A stretch of DNA of 64,000 nt, from positions 124,001 through 188,000 of the forward strand of contig FPAN01000006.1 in NCBI GenBank assembly GCA_900116395.1, given 5' to 3'. The DNA is from Lachnospiraceae bacterium XBD2001. Its GTDB lineage: Bacteria > Bacillota > Clostridia > Lachnospirales > Lachnospiraceae. The translations under genes were made by a program, and so were the position numbers. Positions 16,236 through 24,198 of this stretch are shown piece by piece. Each line of letters starts with the position of its first letter. Positions within the stretch are counted from its first letter, which is position 1. The notes below the pieces were generated by a model that was not told where the DNA came from, made no database searches, and saw nothing but the letters and a program-made list of their open reading frames with translations.

Positions 16236-17386
16236 TGCATAAGGATCTGATTTGTGGAACGATGCTAGTGGCGGATGATGATGCGTCTTTGATGGGATAT
16301 CATGATGCAGGAAATGGCGCTTCTCCATATTTGGGCATGGCAACGTTGGAGAATATGAAGACATGGTGGAAGAATCGCGCGATACCTTCCGGCCGTGATC
16401 ACATCAAAGCGTTGGTTCATCAATTGTCTGTTACTGGTTCGGAAGATTATCTTGCTAAGAATCTTGCGTTAAGCGTGACAGATACGTATTGGATTTGTCC
16501 GGTTGATGTGCAATTACGCTATGAGGATATTAACTTTTTTTCGCTTAAGGATTATGGTGATGGGCGCATTCCATTTCACCATCTTTCGTCCTATGACCCT
16601 AATGCTTCCCTTGGTGGCCAGATGGAAAAATACTGGGATTTGAATGACGAAGTACCGGTATTGGTGAAGGAAGGTTATAAGTACTATGGCCAACAAAGCG
16701 TGAATGAGTATCTTGCAACCAAGATTCACGAGGCGCAGGATAATGGAATTTTATATACAAGATATACTTGCGAAGACACGGGTGATGGAGGTAAGGCATG
16801 CAAGTGCAAGGCGTTCACAAGCCCTGACGTGGAATTTGTCAGTGCGTATGAAGTGCTAGGCTCACGGAAGGTTTCAAATGATCAGAGTGGATATGAGGCC
16901 TTCATTAATATTTGTGCGGAACACGGCATTGATAGAGCGCAGATACAGGAGTATATGGACTATCAAACGGCAATCGATTTCATTATTAGTAACACGGATG
17001 AGCACCTTTTGAACTTTGGGGTGCTTCGAGATGCAAATACGATGAGATTGCTTGCTCCAGCTCCAATTTTTGATTCCGGAAATAGTATGTTTTTTGCAGA
17101 TGTGATGAAAAGGCCATTCACAAGAGTGGAACTTCTTGGCAGGGAGATTACTTCTTTTTACAAAACAGAGGAGAAGATGTTGGCACATGTGAGAAATCGA
17201 AATGTGGTGAAATTGGATTTGCTTCCTTCGCCGAGAGAGATAAAAGACATCTATTGCTCTTATGGCATGCCTGAGGAACGGGCTGAAGTGATAGCATCTA
17301 ATTATGAGACTAAGGTTGCAATGTTTCGGGATTTCCAAAAAGGGATGACAATATCACTTTTTCATGAGAAGAAGGCGAATCTCTAG
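16217..17386 (+). CDS. HipA-like kinase-fold protein
   Basis: A 389-residue protein with the HipA kinase core. Likely catalytic positions are Lys151 (PVLVKEG), Glu164 (SVNEYLA), Asp261 and Asn266 (SNTDEHLLNFG) and the metal-binding Asp286 (APIFDSGNS). The N-terminus (YYLMHKDLICG, then WWKNRAIPSGRDHIKALVHQL) matches a Firmicutes HipA-like family that lacks the usual HipA N-terminal beta domain. A CKC motif sits at 195-197. Known HipA proteins phosphorylate proteins such as GltX and halt growth; the target here is unknown. It overlaps the HTH gene by 19 bp. The pair looks more AT-rich than the flanking glycosyltransferase genes, hinting at transfer. Confidence 0.75.
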   Translation: MSPYYLMHKDLICGTMLVADDDASLMGYHDAGNGASPYLGMATLENMKTWWKNRAIPSGRDHIKALVHQLSVTGSEDYLAKNLALSVTDTYWICPVDVQLRYEDINFFSLKDYGDGRIPFHHLSSYDPNASLGGQMEKYWDLNDEVPVLVKEGYKYYGQQSVNEYLATKIHEAQDNGILYTRYTCEDTGDGGKACKCKAFTSPDVEFVSAYEVLGSRKVSNDQSGYEAFINICAEHGIDRAQIQEYMDYQTAIDFIISNTDEHLLNFGVLRDANTMRLLAPAPIFDSGNSMFFADVMKRPFTRVELLGREITSFYKTEEKMLAHVRNRNVVKLDLLPSPREIKDIYCSYGMPEERAEVIASNYETKVAMFRDFQKGMTISLFHEKKANL

Positions 17387-17440
17387 TTGCGATGCAGAAC
17401 AGAAAAAACCGCGGAAAAGTGGATAAAAACATGCAAGATA

Positions 17441-17449
17441 TGTTATAAT
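17441..17449 (+). promoter_or_regulatory. Extended -10 promoter of the second glycosyltransferase unit
   Basis: TGT-TATAAT (17441-17449) is a consensus extended -10 located 41 bp before the 44-residue membrane gene; no good -35 is visible. It would drive 17491-20266 and perhaps valS. Confidence 0.55.
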
Positions 17450-17490
17450 TCTACGGAATCATATTGTTTTATTCGATAAGGGGGTCAAGT

Positions 17491-17625
17491 ATGACTGAGT
17501 CAGGATTTTTGATTTTCTTTGGAATTATTATTTTGTTGGTAATTATCGTAGCAGTGGTCACTGTCGTCGCAACGGTCGCTAGCTCTGTTGCAAGTATCGT
17601 AGAAGATGAGGACGAGGACGAATAA
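17491..17625 (+). CDS. Small single-pass membrane protein with acidic tail
   Basis: A 44-residue ORF: a short N-terminus (MTESG), one hydrophobic helix of about 30 residues rich in Ile and Val, and an acidic end EDEDEDE. GGGGG lies 8 nt before the ATG. It sits behind a consensus promoter and just before, possibly overlapping, the DUF4422 gene. I recognise no family; it could be a partner that holds surface-glycan enzymes at the membrane. The strong upstream signals and short distances make a real gene likely. Confidence 0.6.
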   Translation: MTESGFLIFFGIIILLVIIVAVVTVVATVASSVASIVEDEDEDE

Positions 17626-17626
17626 G

Positions 17627-18430
17627 GTGGCATCTGATATACGGATGATTGTGGCATCTCATAAGGCTTATGAGATGCCGCAGGATAGGATGTATTTGCC
17701 GGTGCAGGTAGGTGCGGCCGGTAAGACAGATATAGAGGGATTTGTACGGGATGATTCGGGGGATCAGATATCTCGGAAGAATCCAACCTACTGTGAATTA
17801 ACCGGATTGTATTGGGCGTGGAAGAATCTGGATGCAGATGCCATTGGATTGGCGCATTATCGCAGACATTTTTCCAAGAAGAGCAGAAGCTACCGCAAGA
17901 AGCATGGAGTATTTGCTTCGGTGCTAAGCTTCGATGAGGCGAAGACGCTGTTGTCCCAATATGATATGGTAGTTCCGAAGAAGCGAAAGTACTATATTGA
18001 GACACTATATAGCCACTATGCCCATACCTTTGAGGCCAGTCATCTGGATGTGACCCGTGAGATTATCGCCGAGAAGTATCCTGCATACGTGGAAGATGTA
18101 GATGCAGTTTATCGCCAGCGTTACGGGTACATGTTCAATATGTTTCTTCTGAAAAGAGACGATTTGGACGCGTATTGTAGCTGGCTTTTTGATGTTTTAG
18201 AGGAGCTGGAGCGTCGGATTCCGACGGAGGGCATGAGTACCTTCGAAGCCCGCTTCTACGGTCGTGTCAGCGAGATCCTCTTCAATGTATGGCTGAGACG
18301 ACGCATGGCAGAGGGAGCTACCGTGGTAGAGGTTCCGGTGGTATCTACCGAGCCGGTGAATTGGTTTAAGAAAGGATTTGCATTCTTAGCAGCGAAGTTC
18401 GGCGGAGTGAAATACAAGGAAAGTTTCTGA
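17627..18430 (+). CDS. DUF4422 glycosyltransferase-like protein
   Basis: A protein of about 267 residues of the DUF4422 family, found in capsule and exopolysaccharide clusters. The family signature IVASHKAYEMPQDRMYLPVQVG is at the N-terminus, then NPTYCELTGLYWAWKN and the IGLAHYRRHF motif. The start is uncertain: GTG at 17627 (chosen, preceded by GAGGACGAGG), ATG at 17645, or ATG at 17606 which would overlap the small membrane gene. The stop overlaps the next start as TGATG. Retaining-type galactosyl or related transfer has been proposed for such proteins; the sugar is not determined. Confidence 0.8.
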   Translation: MASDIRMIVASHKAYEMPQDRMYLPVQVGAAGKTDIEGFVRDDSGDQISRKNPTYCELTGLYWAWKNLDADAIGLAHYRRHFSKKSRSYRKKHGVFASVLSFDEAKTLLSQYDMVVPKKRKYYIETLYSHYAHTFEASHLDVTREIIAEKYPAYVEDVDAVYRQRYGYMFNMFLLKRDDLDAYCSWLFDVLEELERRIPTEGMSTFEARFYGRVSEILFNVWLRRRMAEGATVVEVPVVSTEPVNWFKKGFAFLAAKFGGVKYKESF

Positions 18431-19323
18431 TGAAGATTTCAATCGTTACGCCATTTTACGAAGGCAATGATTATATGCCTTCCTATGCGGCGATGCTTGA
18501 GAAAAATGAAATAGCCTTGCAGCAGGCAGGACTGGGAGACACCATGGAGGTCATCCTGGTGAATGACAGTCCACAGACTGCAGTGAAGTTGCCGGGAATC
18601 TACAACGGCAGACCGAACTGGAAGATTGTGAAGAATGGGAAGAACCTTGGCATTCAGGGCTCTCGTGTTCATGGCTTACAGGAGGCCAGCGGTGATTACA
18701 TCCTCTTCCTGGATCAGGATGATTCCCTGCGGGAAGATGCGCTGGTACAGTTCGCGGCCAAGGCCAAGGAAGCTCCTTACAAGGTTATCGTGGCCAATGC
18801 CATTCTAGAACAGGCCAATGGAGAAGCGCTGTGGTATCGCAGCGACTACCATAAGAGCCTGATTGGAGATATGGATACCTACTTGGATATCGGTATTCAG
18901 ATTATTTCCCCGGGACAGTGCGTGATTCCACGGATGGTGATTCCGGATTACTGGTGTGACCATGTGTGCAAGGAGAATGGTGCGGATGATTATTATTTGT
19001 GGCTTCTCATGTTAGAGTCCGGTATCGGTTTTGAATACCTGGATGAGCCGCTGTATCGTCATCGTTATACCGAGAAGAATCTCTCTGCAGATACGAGAGT
19101 AACAGACCGCTCCATTTATGATTTTGTCCAACTGCTTCAGGAGCACCCGGATTTTCCGCCGGAGTATATTTATCGTCTGAAGCGGATGATTGTGTACAAA
19201 GCGAATTTTAGACAGAGCAATCTCCTACAGAAGGTGGGATTGTCTCTGAAAAATATAGACTTACTGATGAAGAATCTTCGATTCAAGCGGAAGACCAAGA
19301 CCCCGTACGGGTTTAACAGATAG
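18430..19323 (+). CDS. Family 2 glycosyltransferase
   Basis: A 297-residue GT-A glycosyltransferase with ISIVTPFYEGNDYM at the N-terminus, VILVNDSPQTA, KNLGIQGSRVHGLQEASGDYILFLDQDDSL (metal-binding acidic motif near residue 97), and a helical C-terminus. It overlaps the DUF4422 gene by one base and is followed 7 bp later by another glycosyltransferase, so translation is likely coupled. Acceptor and donor are unknown. The C-terminal basic segment (RFKRKTKTPYGF) may contact the membrane. Confidence 0.88.
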   Translation: MKISIVTPFYEGNDYMPSYAAMLEKNEIALQQAGLGDTMEVILVNDSPQTAVKLPGIYNGRPNWKIVKNGKNLGIQGSRVHGLQEASGDYILFLDQDDSLREDALVQFAAKAKEAPYKVIVANAILEQANGEALWYRSDYHKSLIGDMDTYLDIGIQIISPGQCVIPRMVIPDYWCDHVCKENGADDYYLWLLMLESGIGFEYLDEPLYRHRYTEKNLSADTRVTDRSIYDFVQLLQEHPDFPPEYIYRLKRMIVYKANFRQSNLLQKVGLSLKNIDLLMKNLRFKRKTKTPYGFNR

Positions 19324-19330
19324 GAGTAAT

Positions 19331-20266
19331 ATGAGTCAGGTAGCGATTCTCCTGGCCACCTATAACGGGGCGGCCTATTTACGAGAATTATTGGACTCCC
19401 TGGAGAATCAGACTCGGGTGAATTTTCGAGTCTGGATCCACGATGATGGTTCTAGGGATGAAACAATAGACATTATAAATGAATACAGTAATCGAGCGCC
19501 GGACCGTTATGCATTGGTGGATGGCCCGAAAGGCTTAGGAAGCAAGCGAAGTTTCCTTTGTCTTTTGGAACAGGTAGAAGCTGACTATTACTTCTTCTGT
19601 GACCAGGATGACGTCTGGCTTCCGGACAAGGTGCAGACGCTTTTGGATGCACTGGTGGGACATTCGTTGGGCGATGAGCGCCCGCTGGCAGCCTTCTGTG
19701 ATATGAAGGTGGTAGATGGAAAATTGAACGTGCTGTGTGAATCTTTTCTGGATTACATGGGACGTAGCGGTACACAGACCCGCTTTTCCCAGATTCTAAT
19801 CGACAATCCGGCAGCAGGTTGTTCCATGGCATTTAACCGTGCCTTGCGAGATCGATGTCTGCCGCTTCCGAATGCGGACAACATTGAGATGCATGATGCC
19901 TGGGTGATGATGATGGCTGCGGTCTATGGTGAGATTTGCTTTGTGCCAAGCCCGTTGGTATTATATCGTCAGCATGGTGACAATGTGCTGGGTGCAGCCA
20001 CGGAGTCCCGTCTCCAGAAGGTCCTAAGGAATATCGAAGGATTTTTGTCCGGGTCTCTGGCCCGACAGAAGCGCAACTTTTTTGCAACGTCCAGACGCTT
20101 AGCGGCCGAAGTGCTTACTAGAGAAGACCTACCGGATGAGGTGCGCCGTGTCCTGGAAGGATATCTGGACTTGGAGAAGCATTCCCGCAGATACCGTATT
20201 CGTTTTTGCAAAGATAATCAGATCAATCGCGCACATCACAGTTTGTGGATGTGGCTTTGGATATAA
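19331..20266 (+). CDS. Family 2 glycosyltransferase, rhamnosyltransferase-like
   Basis: A 311-residue glycosyltransferase starting VAILLATYNGAAYLRELLDSLENQT, with IHDDGSRDETIDII and the metal motif FFCDQDDVWLPDKV near residue 85, a pattern common in rhamnosyltransferases of wall polysaccharides. NPAAGCSMAFNR and MHDAWVMMMAAVYG form the typical second half. It completes the DUF4422-GT2-GT2 unit and ends 18 bp before valS with no terminator, so valS may be read through from here. The rhamnose assignment is only by similarity. Confidence 0.85.
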   Translation: MSQVAILLATYNGAAYLRELLDSLENQTRVNFRVWIHDDGSRDETIDIINEYSNRAPDRYALVDGPKGLGSKRSFLCLLEQVEADYYFFCDQDDVWLPDKVQTLLDALVGHSLGDERPLAAFCDMKVVDGKLNVLCESFLDYMGRSGTQTRFSQILIDNPAAGCSMAFNRALRDRCLPLPNADNIEMHDAWVMMMAAVYGEICFVPSPLVLYRQHGDNVLGAATESRLQKVLRNIEGFLSGSLARQKRNFFATSRRLAAEVLTREDLPDEVRRVLEGYLDLEKHSRRYRIRFCKDNQINRAHHSLWMWLWI

Positions 20267-20284
20267 GAAGGAAGGAGTTTTTTC

Positions 20285-22933
20285 ATGAAGGAGTTAGCTA
20301 AGACCTACGATCCGAAGGGATTGGAGGAACGCTTATACAAAAAGTGGGAGGAGAATGGTTATTTTCACGCTGAGGTAGATCGTTCCAAGAAGCCGTTTAC
20401 CATTGTGATGCCACCTCCAAACATTACCGGTCAGTTACATATGGGACATGCACTGGACAATACCATGCAGGATATCCTCATTCGTTTCAAGCGTATGCAG
20501 GGATATAACGCATTGTGGCAGCCAGGTACCGACCATGCAGCAATTGCTACCGAGGTTAAGGTGATCGGTGCTTTGAAGGAACAGGGCATTGATAAGGATG
20601 ACTTGGGACGTGACGGATTCTTAGAGAAGTGCTGGGAGTGGCGTAAGGAATACGGCGGACGTATCATCAACCAGTTGAAGAAAATGGGTTCTTCCGCTGA
20701 TTGGGAGAGAGAACGCTTCACCATGGATGAAGGTTGCTCCGATGCGGTATTGGAAGTCTTCATCAAGTTATACGAGAAAGGCTTAATCTACAAGGGTAGC
20801 CGTATCGTTAACTGGTGTCCGGTTTGTCAGACCTCTATCTCTGATGCAGAGGTTGAGCATGAGGACCAGGATGGATTCTTCTGGCATATCAATTATCCGG
20901 TTGTTGGTGAGGAAGGCCGTTTCGTTGAGATTGCAACCACCCGTCCGGAGACTCTCTTCGGTGATACTGCAGTTGCTGTAAACCCGGAGGATGAGCGTTA
21001 CAAGGATATCGTTGGTAAGACCTTGAAGTTGCCTTGCACCGACCGTGAGATTCCGGTGATTGCAGACAGCTATGTAGATAAGGAGTTCGGAACCGGCTGC
21101 GTGAAGATTACACCGGCCCACGACCCGAACGATTTCGAAGTTGGTAAGCGTCATAACTTAGAGGAAATCGTTGTTATTAACGATGATGCTACCATGAATG
21201 ATAAAGCCGGCAAGTATGCAGGCATGGATCGTTACGAGTGCCGTAAGGCATTGGTTGAAGACTTGAAGGAGCAGGGCTTACTGGTTAAGGTTGTTCCTCA
21301 CCAGCACAATGTTGGAACCCACGATCGTTGTGGTACCACCGTTGAGCCAATGATCAAACAGCAGTGGTTCGTTAAGATGGACGAGCTGATTAAGCCTGCT
21401 GTAGAAGGCGTTAAGAACGGACAGATCCAGTTGCTTCCGAAACGTATGGAGAAGACCTACTTCAACTGGACCGACAACATCCGTGACTGGTGTATTTCCC
21501 GTCAGTTGTGGTGGGGACATCGTATCCCGGCTTATTACTGTGATGATTGCGGACATATGGTAGTTGCCAAAGAGGCTCCAAGCGTATGTCCGAAGTGCGG
21601 TAAGAATCATATGACACAGGATCCGGATACCTTGGATACCTGGTTCTCTTCCGCATTGTGGCCATTCTCTACCTTGGGTTGGCCGGACAAGACCGAGGAA
21701 CTGGATTACTTCTATCCGAACGATGTATTGGTTACCGGATATGACATCATCTTCTTCTGGGTTATCCGTATGATTTTCTCCGGATATGAGCAGATGGGTA
21801 AGGCTCCGTTCCATACCGTATTGTTCCACGGCCTGGTTCGTGATGATCAGGGACGTAAGATGAGTAAGTCTCTGGGCAACGGTATTGATCCGTTGGAGGT
21901 TATTGATAAGTACGGTGCAGATGCATTGCGTCTGACCTTGATTACCGGTAATGCACCGGGTAACGATATGCGTTTCTACTGGGAGCGTGTAGAGAACAGC
22001 CGTAACTTCGCCAACAAGATTTGGAATGCTTCCCGTTTCATCCAGATGAATTTAGAGGGTAGCGAGATTACCGAGCCGGCCAAGGAAGCACTGACTGAGG
22101 CTGACCGTTGGATTCTCTCTAAGGTGAACCGTCTGGCTAAGGACGTTACCGAGAACATGGATAAGTATGAGCTTGGTATTGCAGTTCAGAAGGTTTATGA
22201 CTTCATCTGGGATGAGTTCTGTGATTGGTACATCGAGATTGTAAAGCCTCGTATGTACAATAAGGAAGCTGATCCGGTATCTGCCAACGCAGCGCTTTGG
22301 ACCTTACGTACCGTATTATCCAATGCACTGAAGTTGTTACATCCATATATGCCATTCATTACCGAGGAGATTTACTGTGCACTTCATCCGGAAGAGGAAT
22401 CCATCATGATTTCTAGCTGGCCGGAGTATAAGGCAGAGTGGAACTTCGAGAGTGAAGAAGCTGAGGTAGAGCGTGCCAAGGAATTGGTTCGCGGTATTCG
22501 TACCCTTCGTACCGACATGGATGTACCACCAAGCCGCAAGGCGAAGCTGTATGTAACTGCTTCCGATGCTGCAATCCGTGACATTTTCACCCGCGTTCAG
22601 CCGGTATACCAGGGACTTGCAGGCGCTAGCGAAGTGGTAGTACAGGAAGGCACCGATGGTATCCCGAGTGATGCGGTATCCGTTGTAATTCCGGATGCAG
22701 TACTCTACATTCCGTTGGAGGATTTGGTAGATTTCGAAAAAGAAAAAGAACGTTTGACCAAGGAAAAGGCTCGCTTAGAAGGCGAGTTGAAGCGCTCCAA
22801 GGCAATGCTGTCCAATGAGAAGTTCTTATCCAAGGCACCGGAAGCTAAGGTTGCTGAGGAAAAAGAGAAGCTTGCGAAGTACGAGCAGATGATGGCAGAA
22901 GTTGTTGCCCGCTTGGAAAGTATGAATAAGTAG
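20285..22933 (+). CDS. valS: Valyl-tRNA synthetase
   Basis: Class I aminoacyl-tRNA synthetase that charges tRNA-Val. It has 882 residues. The HIGH-type motif PPPNITGQLHMGHALD is near residues 44-59, the editing domain contains TTRPETLFGDTAVAVNP, the KMSKS loop is GRKMSKSLGNG near 523, and a C-terminal coiled coil (EKEKERLTKEKARLEGELKR) matches ValRS. Zinc-type cysteine pairs are seen near CDDCGH and CPKCGK. No T-box leader fits in the 18 bp before it, unlike many Firmicutes valS genes, so it appears to be transcribed with upstream or internal promoters. Confidence 0.98.
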   Translation: MKELAKTYDPKGLEERLYKKWEENGYFHAEVDRSKKPFTIVMPPPNITGQLHMGHALDNTMQDILIRFKRMQGYNALWQPGTDHAAIATEVKVIGALKEQGIDKDDLGRDGFLEKCWEWRKEYGGRIINQLKKMGSSADWERERFTMDEGCSDAVLEVFIKLYEKGLIYKGSRIVNWCPVCQTSISDAEVEHEDQDGFFWHINYPVVGEEGRFVEIATTRPETLFGDTAVAVNPEDERYKDIVGKTLKLPCTDREIPVIADSYVDKEFGTGCVKITPAHDPNDFEVGKRHNLEEIVVINDDATMNDKAGKYAGMDRYECRKALVEDLKEQGLLVKVVPHQHNVGTHDRCGTTVEPMIKQQWFVKMDELIKPAVEGVKNGQIQLLPKRMEKTYFNWTDNIRDWCISRQLWWGHRIPAYYCDDCGHMVVAKEAPSVCPKCGKNHMTQDPDTLDTWFSSALWPFSTLGWPDKTEELDYFYPNDVLVTGYDIIFFWVIRMIFSGYEQMGKAPFHTVLFHGLVRDDQGRKMSKSLGNGIDPLEVIDKYGADALRLTLITGNAPGNDMRFYWERVENSRNFANKIWNASRFIQMNLEGSEITEPAKEALTEADRWILSKVNRLAKDVTENMDKYELGIAVQKVYDFIWDEFCDWYIEIVKPRMYNKEADPVSANAALWTLRTVLSNALKLLHPYMPFITEEIYCALHPEEESIMISSWPEYKAEWNFESEEAEVERAKELVRGIRTLRTDMDVPPSRKAKLYVTASDAAIRDIFTRVQPVYQGLAGASEVVVQEGTDGIPSDAVSVVIPDAVLYIPLEDLVDFEKEKERLTKEKARLEGELKRSKAMLSNEKFLSKAPEAKVAEEKEKLAKYEQMMAEVVARLESMNK

Positions 22934-22946
22934 AGAGGTGTTTGTA

Positions 22947-23609
22947 ATGACAAATCAGGAAATTTTAAGCAAGGTTGATCACACATTATTGAAGGTGGAG
23001 TCCACATGGGCTGACATCAAGCAGATTGTGGATGACGGAATGAAGTATGATACTGCTTCCGTATGCATCCCGGCTTCTTTCGTGAAGCAGGCTGCTGATT
23101 ATATCAAGGAGCAGGGCGGACATCTGAAGGTTTGTACTGTTATCGGATTCCCGAACGGATACTCTACCACCGCTGCGAAGTGCTTCGAGGCACATGATGC
23201 TGTTGTAAACGGAGCTTCCGAAGTTGACATGGTCATCAATGTTGGCTGGGCAAAGGAAGGTCGTTGGAATGATATCTTAGATGAGATCAATGCCATCAAG
23301 GAGCACTGCGATGGTAAGCTTCTGAAGGTTATTATCGAGACCTGCTTACTGACCAAGGATGAAATCGTTGCTATGTGCGACGTAGTAAATAAGTCCAAGG
23401 CTGAGTACATCAAGACTTCTACCGGATTCTCTACCGGTGGTGCAACCTTCGAAGACGTAGAGTTGATGGTAAAGCATATGACAAATGGTAAGCTTGTAAA
23501 GGCTTCTGGCGGAATCGGAAGCCTTGCTGATGCTGAGAAGTTCATCGAGATTGGTGCAAGCCGTCTTGGAACCAGCCGTGTGGTTAGCGCAGTAAAGGCT
23601 GCGGAGTAA
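22947..23609 (+). CDS. deoC: Deoxyribose-phosphate aldolase
   Basis: Converts deoxyribose-5-phosphate to glyceraldehyde-3-phosphate and acetaldehyde, feeding nucleoside carbon into glycolysis. It has 220 residues from the ATG at 22947, chosen over an upstream GTG because AGAGGTG is then correctly spaced. DHTLLK, VCIPASFV, VCTVIGFPNGYSTTAAK and the Schiff-base motif YIKTSTGFSTGGAT (around residues 150-163) are all present. It is 13 bp after valS and 4 bp before cdd, consistent with a pyrimidine deoxynucleoside salvage pair. Confidence 0.95.
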   Translation: MTNQEILSKVDHTLLKVESTWADIKQIVDDGMKYDTASVCIPASFVKQAADYIKEQGGHLKVCTVIGFPNGYSTTAAKCFEAHDAVVNGASEVDMVINVGWAKEGRWNDILDEINAIKEHCDGKLLKVIIETCLLTKDEIVAMCDVVNKSKAEYIKTSTGFSTGGATFEDVELMVKHMTNGKLVKASGGIGSLADAEKFIEIGASRLGTSRVVSAVKAAE

Positions 23610-23613
23610 GCTT

Positions 23614-24021
23614 ATGAATTACGATAGAGAAGGTTTGATTGCAGCTGCGAAGGAAGCCATGATGAAGGCTTATGCCCCATACTCCAACTTCTACGTAGGT
23701 GCTGCATACTTAATGGAGGATGGTACCATCTACAGTGGATGCAACATTGAGAATGCATCCTATGGTGCTGCCAATTGTGCAGAGCGTACTGCAATCTTCA
23801 AGGCAATCAGCGAAGGTCGTAGAGACTTTAAGGCATTAGCACTGTGCGGCGGCCCGAAGGGTGAGGTGGACAAAGCCTGCTATCCTTGCGGTATTTGCCG
23901 TCAGGTATTGAATGAGTTCTGTGACAAAGATATGGAAATCCTCGTAGCAACCAAAGACGGCTACGAGGTGACCCATTTGGCAGAACTTCTCCCACATAGT
24001 TTTTCGAAAGAAGACTTGTAG
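23614..24021 (+). CDS. cdd: Cytidine deaminase
   Basis: Zinc enzyme that deaminates cytidine and deoxycytidine to uridine or deoxyuridine. The 135 residues match the homotetrameric short form. The zinc and catalytic motifs are NCAERTAIF (Cys and the catalytic Glu near residues 54-56) and PCGICRQVLNEFC (near 87-99), with the substrate motif CNIENASYG. It is 4 bp downstream of deoC, so the two salvage genes are likely translated together. Confidence 0.96.
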   Translation: MNYDREGLIAAAKEAMMKAYAPYSNFYVGAAYLMEDGTIYSGCNIENASYGAANCAERTAIFKAISEGRRDFKALALCGGPKGEVDKACYPCGICRQVLNEFCDKDMEILVATKDGYEVTHLAELLPHSFSKEDL

Positions 24022-24036
24022 AGAAAGGAACGAATC

Positions 24037-24192
24037 ATGATTGATTTCGAAGAAGAATTGAAGAAATACAAGCCAAGCATGGAAGTCAGTGAGGCAGAGG
24101 ATTCCATCCACAGCCGCGATTTGACCGACATGGTGGATATCATGAAGGAAATGGTTTCTGAGAATTTGTCCAAGCAGGGAAAGTCACGGTAA
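24037..24192 (+). CDS. Small acidic protein of unknown function
   Basis: A 51-residue ORF with GAAAGGAA before its ATG, 15 bp after cdd and 6 bp before the zinc-ribbon TPR gene. The composition is Glu- and Asp-rich with two predicted helices (FEEELKKYKP and DLTDMVDIMKEMVSENL). No domain is recognised. The tight spacing and good ribosome site make it a credible gene; it may be a partner of the neighbouring TPR protein, but this is only from position. Confidence 0.55.
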   Translation: MIDFEEELKKYKPSMEVSEAEDSIHSRDLTDMVDIMKEMVSENLSKQGKSR

Positions 24193-24198
24193 GAGAGA

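Noticed and set aside
20267-20284. A T-box leader for valS
   Set aside because: Only 18 bp separate valS from the preceding gene and they hold just a ribosome binding site.
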